A stretch of DNA of 64,000 nt, taken from NCBI GenBank assembly GCA_037501455.1, contig CM074858.1:17410501-17474500 (forward strand), read 5' to 3'. Both the position numbers and the translations under genes were made by a program. Of this stretch, positions 45,855 through 55,745 are shown in pieces; within the stretch, counting starts at the first letter, position 1, and the number at the start of each line of letters is the position of its first letter. Source of the DNA: Lantana camara. Lineage: Eukaryota; Streptophyta; Magnoliopsida; Lamiales; Verbenaceae. The notes beneath the pieces are model-generated. The model had not been told where the DNA came from. It saw only the letters and a list, made by a program, of their open reading frames with translations, and ran no database searches.

Positions 45855-48800
45855 TGTAACATCCCGCATCTCTGAAGCACGACCCGATGACGTTTATGGG
45901 TAAGTCCTTCTACTTGAATGTTTAATTTATTAATTATGTGACTTATATGATTAAATGAGAAATCAATTCGGTATGCTAATTATTCGTATTAATTAAGAGT
46001 AATTGTTAATTTAAATTATTTCGTACGTAAACCTCAACCGTTTAATTTAATTTAAGTTTATTTCATGAATAATTTCTAAAAATCGATTTTTTAATACCTT
46101 ACGTTATTTAACTTGTTTAATTTGTACGAAAGGTTTTCTAAACTTAAATTGGATTAAGAACTAATTGGTAAATTCTTTCTCGTTTTAATTCGTAAAATTA
46201 TTTCGAAATTGTAAGTTTATTTTCTTGTACTCGGGTTTTATTTTACGATTTTTCAACACGTCGGCTTCGGGTTAAGTATACGAGATCGTACGTGAACCGG
46301 TCATACCCCTTTTTCCTCTCTCTCTCTTCTCTCTCTCTCTCCTCTCCCACTCTCTCTCCCGCGGGCACTATACGCGGCTTCGGTTACGAGCCCTTAACTC
46401 GGTTGTTTCTCGATGGAATTCAACAAATGAATAGTCCATTTCGAAGATCTCGGCAAGACCTACGCAAGAGTACCAATTTCGTGGCCTAACGACGACCGAC
46501 AGCGGAGATATCTCCATTTTTCAGGCGCGGCTGGAGAGGTGGCGGAGCCGCCACTTCGCCGGCGGTTTCCGACGGTATTTCTTCGACACGCGCCTCAGAC
46601 CCCGAAAGAGGACCTCCCGACGTTCCGGTTGACGTCGGCGGCGTGTCCATCGGGGCGATGGCGGCGGTGCGAGTTACTGTAGCAATGGGTTTTGCTGCCG
46701 TTTTTCGATGGGGCTTGATGTTTTCCAAGGTTTTCGACCATCCCGAGTCCATTTCTGGCATCGATTTCATTGGATTCTAGCCGTAGGTGGTGGTTCTGGC
46801 GTGGCGGCGGTGGCGCGACTTTGGGTGGCAATTTGGAGCTTTTCTGACGAGTATTCGGCAATGGGATCTTCAGAGAAGTTGCTCAACCGACGAGGCCGAA
46901 CTTTTCATGCAGGTGGCGGTCCAAGAATCGGCCATTGGAGGCTGATTGCGGCAGCACAGCGGTGGTGCAACGGCGGGGGTAGCTCCTAGGATTTTTCCCG
47001 GCGAATAGCTTAGGGGTTTCGAAAAGCTGGTCACGGGTAATCCAATACCTCTTACGGATTCGATTTTCGTTCACCGGTTTGAAAGTAATTTGATTTTGAA
47101 GATTTGAGGGTTTTCGTGTTCTTAGATTTGAAATTCGAGAAGATTGGTTTTGATTTTCCAGAAATTGATTGAGGAATTGGAAGGAGCACGAGGAGTACTT
47201 ACACGGGTGATTTTTCAGGATTTTCCCGCACGTTCCGGCGGTGGCCGAACGGCCGCCGGCCATTGTTCCAGCCGTTCTGGCGGCCTTCGGACAGATCGTT
47301 CTTCTCATCGCGGTGAGTCTAATGCCGCTTTCCGTTCGTCAATCGGACACTCGGTTTATTTTCTATGAATTTATTTGTATATTTGGAAATTATTTGATTT
47401 AATTGTTTAAATGAATTTAATTACGATTAGCTTGATTTGTTGATTTATATGAACTCCGATGTATACGAAATCATACATTTAATGAAATGTGATATGTATT
47501 GATGCTTTGGATTGTAAATTGAACCCCGTTATGCCAAATTTGTATTATTTGTTAATTGTTTAAAATGGAATTTGTTCTTGCATGTTCGATAAATTAATGA
47601 ATATGCATTACATGGTATTTGAAAATATGTAATGAGTTATGAATGTATGAATTCATGATTGTTGTTTATATTAGTTTCGTTTCATGCCATTAGATTTAAT
47701 ATAGCCCTTGTAGAAGGGATGTTTGTGTAATTTTAGAATATGTAAATTGTATGACTTGGATTAGTTAACCATATTAATTGTGAAACAGTTATGCTAATTT
47801 TGATTAAGCAAAAGATGAACTATTATGTCTCGGACACTAAACTTGAAATTTAGTAATTAATGTTAAATTGCTTAAATTGAATACGAAATCGTTTATAAGA
47901 TAGTTGAATAACAATCGGTTATACATTATATGAATTATATGAACCTTGTAAGGTTGAATGATTTAAGGGGGACTTGATATATGACCTTGTGGGTTTTAGT
48001 GAAATTCGTAACATGTTAGTATGTGAATTTTGTGTGAAATGTGATATATGAGTTAAATGAAGCTTGTATGGTTCAACTAGGAACTTTTGCACCTAAGAAA
48101 TGATTTAATTGCACAAGTATGAATTGGATATGCGATAAGTAAATTAATATGAAACAATTTAAATTGCTTTGTCTTTTTATTTCTATTGTTTGCGTTAATT
48201 GTTCACATGAACGTGTCCTAATATGTAATATGATTTCTCTGAACCATATAATGAGTTGTTTTGTATGTAATTGATATAAATTTACACCCTGCTTATGTGG
48301 TTGCATTTCGTAAGTGTTTGAGCTTGTGTCGTGCGTCTCTGTGTGGTTGTCTAAGTTTGAGTCTGAGCTTTGTAGTCTATTTTGTGTGTTCAGTCGGTAC
48401 AGGTGCACCCGGGGTGGTGACAAGTGGGTCGTGCAGGTTCCGGGGTGGACCATTTGCTGTGTCTTCAGCTTTGTCTGGTACCAGGTGAGGTTAGGATATA
48501 GTTATACCCTATTGCAACATGCTCGTTTTGAATGCATGCGACTTATAAGCCTTTATGTATATGTAAAATATGTGCGAGATATGTATTTTGTTGGTTTTGT
48601 CGTAAGTTTGAAAGTATGAACGCTATGTATGAGCCTATGTATGCTTAAGCTCCGTTTTGATATGTTTTTGAGGTAAGACTATGTGTGGTATGTACGTGAT
48701 ATGCTAAGTACGATATGCATGAGATATGTCTGTCTGTCTGTCTGTAGAGGGCTTAAGTTTTGCTATATGTTATGTGTGATATGTCCTGCTTAAGGAGGGC

Positions 48801-49925
48801 CCAAATTCCATGTAAGGGATGTACCGGAACCCACCTGAGATTAGGTTGGGGGATGGAGTCCGAGGGTTGGAGAAGCATTGAGCACTCCCCTCATCTGTTT
48901 ATGGATGGCTAGGGTCGCGCAACCCTTCCATCACACCTACCTGGTATCTATTGTTTTGTTTTGTTTATTCCGTGTTTAGACTCGTACCCGCCGAGTCTGT
49001 CCGTTTGTCGTAAGTTCGTGAAACGGGGGTAGATTTCTAAATTAAGATAAAATTTGGTATACTTTTAAACTAATAAAATATACTCCGATATGTGTGCTAA
49101 GTCTGCATGAGTTTGAACGTATGTCTTGAGTTTTGTATAAGCTAAGTTTTGTTCGTTATGTTCTGATAAGTCACCCCTTATATATATTATCACGAGAAAA
49201 ATATTTTGGCGTGCAAAAACTAGTCCCGGGTCCACGAACATTTAATTTAGAACGTGATGTGCTCTGTATATATGTATAGTGTGCGTGTGTTAAACCCTCG
49301 CTCAGTCTTTGGACTGACCCCTCCTCCTTTATGTTTTTAGTGTGCAGGTTTAGCTTTGGGTTCGCGTTGGAGTTCGTGCTAGGCCGTGATGTGTCGTGTC
49401 TGTTGAGTTTGTGACTGTTTGTTTAAGTATGTTAAGTATTTTGTTCTGAATTATGATTTGTAAATTTCGTATAAGATATGTTATGTACAGGTTTGTATGT
49501 ATGATTTGAACGTATCAATTCGGGACAGGTTAGGACAGGTGCTTGGATTAGATGAACCCGTTTTGTTGCATGATTTTTTGGGTCAGGTTTCTAGGGCCAG
49601 TTGAACCCGTTTCGTTGTATGATTGTTCGGGACAGGATAGGACAGGTTCGATCATTTAGTTGAACCCATGTAATTGATTTTGATGTATGTTTGATGCTGT
49701 CACCCTTATGTATGAAAAGTCTTTGAAAAGTTGGCATTTCGTATTGCTTCCGCTGTCATGTTTTGCATTTTTTCTTCTGTACAGGGTTAGATACCACCAA
49801 GCTAGTGTGTGTGTTTTTGTTTGTCACCCGTTCGTTGTGACTTGGTGTGTGTGCGGACTTTTCATTTCGTACACGTGTCGGGTCATAGTGCGGGGGATGT
49901 GGCACCTCACGTGCAGGGTGTTACA
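45855..49925 (+). mobile_element. Solo LTR G, 4071 bp
   Basis: Starts TGTAACATCCCGC and ends GGGTGTTACA, flanked by TATAT (45850-45854) and TGTAT (49926-49930), a 5 bp duplication with one change. There is no internal region. The GC-rich part at about 46300-47300 has ORFs on both strands with low-complexity products and no domain; I read it as leader sequence of the LTR, not a gene. It has CTCAGTC/GACTGA (49301-49317), TGTGCAGGT (about 49340) and GTGCTAGGCC (49376), a TGTC microsatellite (about 48728-48744), and is related to LTR A. Confidence 0.88.
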
Positions 49926-50001
49926 TGTATGGATTGTCCGTTTCATATGTGGATTAGGCTATAGTGCGGGGGATGTGGCACCTTGCGCTTCAGGTGTCAC
50001 A

Positions 50002-51843
50002 AAGGATAATATAATTTCTTTAAATGAAGGAGACAGTGGGATTATTCCCATAATCCCAGATAGTGGAAACTTGTTTGCTAATGAACATTAATCAGAGTAT
50101 GAGGTAGGTTCAAATGTTCAAGTTCCCACACCACCAAGGGATAGTGGGAGTGATTCGATACCCCGAATAGACAAGTAATCAAGGCCTTGCAACACGAAGA
50201 AGTGAACGTGGAAGAATTCCTCGACGATACTTTCAGTTTGAAGAGGAAATATTTCTATGCACCCGTTTAGAAATTGAGGAGCTTTCTTCCTTTGTGGAGG
50301 TTATAAATTCACCGAATAGTGCTGAGTGGATGGATGCTATGAGAGATAAGATGGAATCAATGGCTAAGAATAAGGTTTAGGATTTAGTTGACCATCCACA
50401 TAAGCGTAGATCAATTGGAAACAAATGGGTTTTCACGATAAAACATAAAGCGGATGGTTCAATTGATAAATTCAAAGCTCGACTAGTGGCGAAAGGTTTT
50501 TGCCCAAATTGAGGGTATAGACTATGAAGAGACTTTTTCTCCTGTAGTGAAACTTGCCTCTATTCGCCTACTCCTAGCCCTAGTCACCCATTTGGATTTA
50601 GAGTTGTTCCAAATGGACGTAAAGACTGCTTTTCTCAATGGTAAACTTGAGGAAGAGATTTAAATGGATCAACCTATTGATATTGTATCAAAAGGTCAAG
50701 AAGGAAAAGTTTGTCGCCTAAAGAAATCCATATAAGGTTTAAAGAAATCTTCCAGATCATGGTACATGAAATTCCATGAAGCTATTTCTGAGTTTGGCTT
50801 GAACATGGTAGATGAAGATCATTGTGTATATGTCAAGAAAACTATAGAAGGGATTATGTTCCTTTCTTTGTATGTTGATGACAACCTTTTAGTTGGGAAC
50901 AATAAGCAGATGATCAATGCTACTAAGAAGTGGTTGTCCTCTGTTTTTTAGATGAAGGACATAGGTGAGGCAAGGTATGTCCTTGGCATTGAAATAATGA
51001 GAAATTGTTCTAAGAAACTTCTTAGCTTGTCTCAAGAAACTTATATTAAGAAAATCTTGTAACGCTTTCGAATGCATTATTCCAAACCCGTTGATACTCC
51101 TATTGAGAAGAGTTTGACCTTAAGGCTTGATCAATGCCCTAAACCAGATAAAGAAAAAGAGCAAATGAACAATGTTCCTTATGCTAGTGCCATAGGGAGC
51201 TTGATGTATGCCATGTTATGTACAAGGCCTGACATCTATTTTGCGGTTAGTTTGGTGAGTCGTTATCAAAGTAACCCAGTACCTGTTCATTGGCAAGCGA
51301 TCAAGAGAATCATGTGATACCTTCGCGGTACCAATGACTTAGTCCTTTGCTATTAGGGTGGGGACTTGAGACTGAAGGGTTATTCGGATGCTAATTGGGG
51401 AGGTAATGTAGATGAATCTAAGTCCACCTCCGGATACTTTTTCATCCTTGGTGCAGGAACTATATCATGGTGCAGTAAGAAGCAAGACTGCATAGCCTTA
51501 TTACCATGGAAGTAGAGTATGATGCATGTTATCTTGCCACGCAGAAGGCGGTCTGGCTGAAAGAGTTTCCAAAGGACCTCAACCTCACCTCGGGGGTTGA
51601 TGAACCTAAAGAAATAGGATGTAACAATAGGGCCATCATCCAATTTGGAAAGGATCAAAAATTCCATCGAAAGACCAAGCATACTAAGAGACATTATCAT
51701 TTTGTATGAGACGCCATACAGAAGAAGGAAGTTGTCTTCAAGTATATATCCACTAATAAAATGATTGTCTATTCATTAACTAAATCTATTCCTAGGGATG
51801 CTTTTAAAACTTATATGTTAAGCCTAGCATTACGAAGGGTTTA
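50002..51843 (+). pseudogene. pol: Copia reverse transcriptase and RNase H
   Basis: Copia-type [52 protein letters not shown], and the catalytic LYVDDNLLVG (50872-50901) still intact. RNase H part: KGYSDANWGGNVDESKSTSG and ISWCSKKQ. At least nine stops and several frameshifts interrupt it. The piece starts in the spacer before RT (50002); the integrase core that should precede it is missing. Confidence 0.92.
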
Positions 51844-52873
51844 GTGTGTTGGATCAATTTTATTATGTACTGGACATTTCTTTTGTATTGAGCATTATTG
51901 AAATAAAACCGTTCTTTCTTTATCAATGCTTTTGTGTATACAATTACTTTATTAGGCACATAAAACTATCACGAGGCTTTTGATTCATTCTGTCACACGA
52001 AGAATCGCCCTAATGCATAAGTTTCGATTAGGATGAGACTGAACCATGTTAACACTAGGTGTGTGTAACATTGGATTATTATCTTACTTGCGTTGTAGAG
52101 GATAATAATGATCAACTTAGTAGTCGCCTTAGCAAGTCTAAGATGAGAATCCAGAAGAGTCGAATGTGAAATTTTATCTTTTCATATTAAAGCCTTAAAG
52201 CTGAATTTAGAACGGTAGATGAACACTGAGTGTGTTTGATCGAGAGGTTCAAGTTAGATTTTTTAAGTAAAAATTTAGACTATGAATTCGCATGGCATAG
52301 ATACGTAACATGCTTACCATAGTGGGAGTTATGCCATGACACACATATCATATTGTGTTTGCTCTTTGACGAACGTTACAAAGAGTGACAATCGATTCCC
52401 TTCCTTTATCACTGTGTGACTTTGCAGACTTTTGTGTCCATATGACCGATGCTCTTTGACCTAGAACTATGACTTGAAGTCGAAGTTTGATAATGCTACT
52501 TTATTGGGTTTTTCCAAGGACTAAGATACATATAGTCCAGCAGAGCACAGTAGGAAAGCAGTCTAGCTAAGATGTATTGTCATGGTGTTTCGGGAATAAT
52601 CATTTGTCTTCACCATGTTAGCCCAGGTGACTCTTTACGTTATAGTCATATAATATCGATATAGCATAAAGTGACATTATATGCTATTGGTGATGACTAA
52701 ATTGATTTGGGCCATCGTAGATGTGAAAATGTTATGTTAGTTGGATGATGACTTAATATAACATTATTTGTTACTTTTTGGTCGCACACCCCAGTTCTTG
52801 AATGAAACGTAAGAGAGGTATTTTCATAAAATTATTTTGTATAATTAAGTGGCTTATGTAGCCGAGTGGGAGC
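51844..52873 (+). other. Copia 3' region with polypurine tract
   Basis: About 1 kb between the end of RNase H and the 3' LTR, without a gene. AGTGGGAGC (52865-52873) just before the LTR is the likely polypurine tract. Confidence 0.6.
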
Positions 52874-53152
52874 TGTAGTTAAGAAGTGGGGTCCGGCCAC
52901 ATCTCTAAAGATTAGGGAGCAGTACTCGTAACTGCTGTGGCACTTCCCTATAGAATAGGAATAGGTTTACGCAACCCTATTGTATTCTATATATAAGACT
53001 TATCTATGAGATAATTCTAACACAGAACAGAATACAGAAAACTCTCCTAGAAAATTCTCTACGTAGTCCATCATCGAAGACTAGAGATTTAGGGCGTGGA
53101 AATGATGGTGACTCTTGTAGCCACCTAAAGAGAAGATTATAGTAAGATTACA
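52874..53152 (+). repeat. Copia 3' LTR, 279 bp
   Basis: Starts TGTAGTTAAG after the polypurine tract and ends ATTACA. A TATA box CTATATATAAGAC near 52988 and a short leader lie in the expected order. The right edge coincides with the start of MuDR-like coding sequence. Confidence 0.65.
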
Positions 53153-53947
53153 GTGGGCTTAAGGCAGTAATCAACTCGCTTTCGCAAAAGTTTAGTCCGT
53201 TTATGTGTACCTACAGCATAATTATCAAATTCTTCATCAGAGTTCTTAGCTTCACAACTATAATCAGATGCATAATTAGACATTTCACTAGAGCCAGAAT
53301 TATCTTCCAAATTAACATTGTCAACATTCTCAACATCAAATTTAGGTATAAATAAACTGTCATCGGAGTTGTAAACATCCTCATCAGATAAATCAGGGTC
53401 ATCTCTTCTTTTACTACTGCTACCATCATTGCATCTTCTACCCTTACCAAACATCTCTTTTGCTTTATTCTTTACTTTTACCACCAATATTGTCAGCAAC
53501 CAAACCCTTACCCTTCCCAGCAGTTTCATTCATTGAACTAACAATATTGTTGACATTTAGATTACCAGTCATCCCATAAATCTGAACCCTAGCATCCATA
53601 TTCTCAACCCTCACAGCAGAATCCTTAGCATTTACATTTACAATGGCATGCTTTAAATTAGAAACAACAAACATATCAATCACTGCACAATCAAAGTTTC
53701 TTTCAAACATTCTCAAAATATCTCCATCAGTCTCAACAGATATCTTACCCCTACAATGTAATGTAGACACATGTATCCTCAACAAATCGTCATCACCCAA
53801 ATAAAATAAACCCTTAATATCAGCACAAAAGTCAAAATAACTGTACTTATCTGGTTCTACATCATACAAGCTTGCTATTTGGTCATCATAATGAATAACT
53901 AACGTGTATGTCTTGTCTCCCATTGTACCTGAAAGCGAGACAAACAC
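53153..53947 (-). pseudogene. MuDR-like (MULE) transposase, N-terminal part
   Basis: Minus-strand coding sequence with the N-terminal region typical of plant MuDR-type transposases. The first exon seen reads TMGDKTYTLVIHYDDQ and GDILRMFERNFDCAVIDMFV, followed by an acidic linker (DDPDLSDEDVYNSDDSLFIP) and HKRTKLLRKRVDYCLKP, where it is cut by the copia LTR. A TTTCAG before GTACAATGGGAG suggests an intron in front of this exon. A frameshift near 53475 splits it. The catalytic DDE domain and zinc finger are absent. Confidence 0.7.
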
Positions 53948-54692
53948 AAGAACATGGTAAAGGGTTTAATCATTTAGAAATTGTACTCTTTCATGAAAAA
54001 TGTTTAGATTAACACAAAAATATCTTGATTTCGACGTTAAATCTAGTTATTGTTAAGGGACACAAATCAAGCAATAATATAAAGAAAAAACAAGACGTAT
54101 CAAGACATAGAGTGTTTCCTCACTGATGCTTAAAATTTCAAACTAAAATGTTCAAATAAACACAAATATCAGTTCTCTTCGACGTCAAAACAAGAAATTT
54201 TTCGAAGGAAAAAAAATCTTACAAAAACCCTTATGAAAACGATGCGTGTTGAGCTCGAAACTAACCTTAGTGTCTTCCCACCATGAATCCAAGCAACGTA
54301 CACCCTATCTCATAGATTACAATAGCCATCCTTCGAAGAAATTACAAATTTCCAGAAGCAATCAACGAAAATGGCGATTTGGTCCTAGGGTTTTCTTGTG
54401 CGGGAAGGAACACTTAGGAATTTTGGGATCTGATGTTATTTTGTCTTGCTTTGGAGATAATACAGATAAATGGAAGGGTATCTATGTCATTTAATATTTT
54501 AATTACAAATAGTTTTATTTTGGATTAAAAATAAGGAAAACCGTCAGGGACATTTAGGAATTTTCTTATTTTCGGTCTGGTACCTCAAGCCAAACACGTT
54601 CTACAGGCACTAGTATGTAATTTTTCAAATAAGAGGTTGTGCGTTGTAATTTCGCCTATTGTGAGGGTACCCAGATGTAATTCACCCTAATA
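53948..54692 (-). other. Upstream part of the MULE remnant
   Basis: Non-coding sequence between the MULE transposase exon and a possible element end at about 54692, where the minus strand reads TTAGGGTGAATTACATCTGG. Without the other end, a terminal inverted repeat cannot be confirmed. Confidence 0.35.
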
Positions 54693-54792
54693 TGTATCAT
54701 GTATAGTTAAAAAATGTAACTAATATTATTTCTTTTGCAATATTTAGACATCCAATCAATCTCTTTGTTTTCTTTTTCTCTCTCCAATACTT

Positions 54793-55620
54793 TTTTTTAG
54801 TCCAAAACGAAGCAACCCAATAGAGGAAGAGTAGCCTCAAGCTAAGACTCATTCAACTCCATTGGTGGACAATCCTAAATCCAGTAACCATCTTGAATCT
54901 TGTGGCCTATCCTCACTAATTTAGCCATCATGATGTTTCTTTCTCTCAAGATGTGCTCAATCTGAACTTCCTCGAGCCTGAGGAGAAAACTTCGATAATC
55001 AAATATTATATTTCTCATTGAGTGCTCTTCATAATTCTTCTTTCTTATCCGTTTTACCTACTTCTTCGAATCAATTTCCACATTGATCTTCAGAATGCAC
55101 CTCACCCGAGTTAGCTTTAATCACTCACTTAAGCCTAATAACCTGGTCACTTTTTTTGTAACTCTACCAAGATTCATAACGTATCTTAGCACCCATCTTC
55201 CACTATCATCTCGAATGACGCCCCTAATTGAAGCATTGTTGGTGTGCCTATGAACGCTTCCATCTAAATCTAGTACCACCCATTCTTTCTCGAGTTTACT
55301 TCAAGGCAACTCAAGATATGTTTTCTTTTGCCTGTATTTTTGTCCTCACTAATTAGTACCAAAGACTCAGGTAACTTTTTTGTATGGTGAAGAGTGACGT
55401 TTCTAGGCTTCAACAATCCGTGCTTTCCGAAGATTCCAGAGCGTTGAGATCAAGACAATCCACCCAGGATATTCTGGTAACATGTTGCTCTAAATTTTAA
55501 TTTTAAAGCTCTCTTTTAGCCAGTCCCAATAATTGAGGATGCCAAAGTCGATTTTTTATAGTTCAGAATGGAAACTCCAAAGCTCTCCGTAGTACAGGAT
55601 GTTCAAAATATTTATCCCTT
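54793..55620 (-). pseudogene. LINE 3' end with plant-type RNase H domain, decayed
   Basis: Read on the minus strand, 55210-55300 gives EWVVLDLDGSVHRHTN and RGVIRDDSGRWVLRYVMNLG, the start of the RNase H domain at the end of many plant LINE ORF2 proteins. Further on (about 54840-54990), VQIEHILRERN and KLVRIGHKIQDGYWI match the end of that domain. Upstream (55400-55480) VLISTLWNLRKARIV resembles the zinc-finger region before it. Frameshifts and stops are many. An A-run near 54793-54800 on the minus strand may be the LINE tail. Confidence 0.65.
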
Positions 55621-55745
55621 TATAATATAATAATAATTAGTAAAAATAATGTATGTTGCATATTAAATATATGATTTATCTAAAATTTTTAATTTTTAAA
55701 ATATTAAAATAAAATTATTTAAAAATATCAAATATTTAAAATTTA
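55621..55745. other. AT-rich stretch, nothing recognised
   Basis: Almost pure A/T, target site of LTR E. No gene. Confidence 0.6.

Larger units (their letters stand above)
44133..50001 (+). mobile_element. LTR D, 5'-truncated, split by solo LTR G
   Basis: Pieces 44133-45854 and 49926-50001. It ends TGCGGGGGATGTGG...GGTGTCACA at 50001, where copia resumes. The left edge lacks about the first 0.7 kb compared with the related LTR C, and the neighbouring copia integrase is also gone, so one deletion probably removed both. It has six palindromes (44377-44598), the hairpin CTCAGTC/AGACTGA (45542-45561) and the complementary boxes GCTAGGCGGGA (45594) and TCCCGCCTAGC (45791). Confidence 0.85.
42606..53152 (+). 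mobile_element. Ty1/copia retrotransposon, decayed, interrupted by LTR D (with G inside)
   Basis: Gag and protease remnants (42917-44132), RT and RNase H remnants (50002-51843), a long 3' region and a short 3' LTR (52874-53152). The integrase is absent, lost in a deletion that also took the start of LTR D. The 5' LTR and primer-binding site are also missing. Many stops are present, so it is inactive. Confidence 0.85.

Noticed and set aside
46292..47368. Overlapping ORFs of 65-141 residues on both strands
   Set aside because: Low-complexity products on both strands inside the clean boundaries of solo LTR G; no known domain. Kept only as possible captured host sequence.
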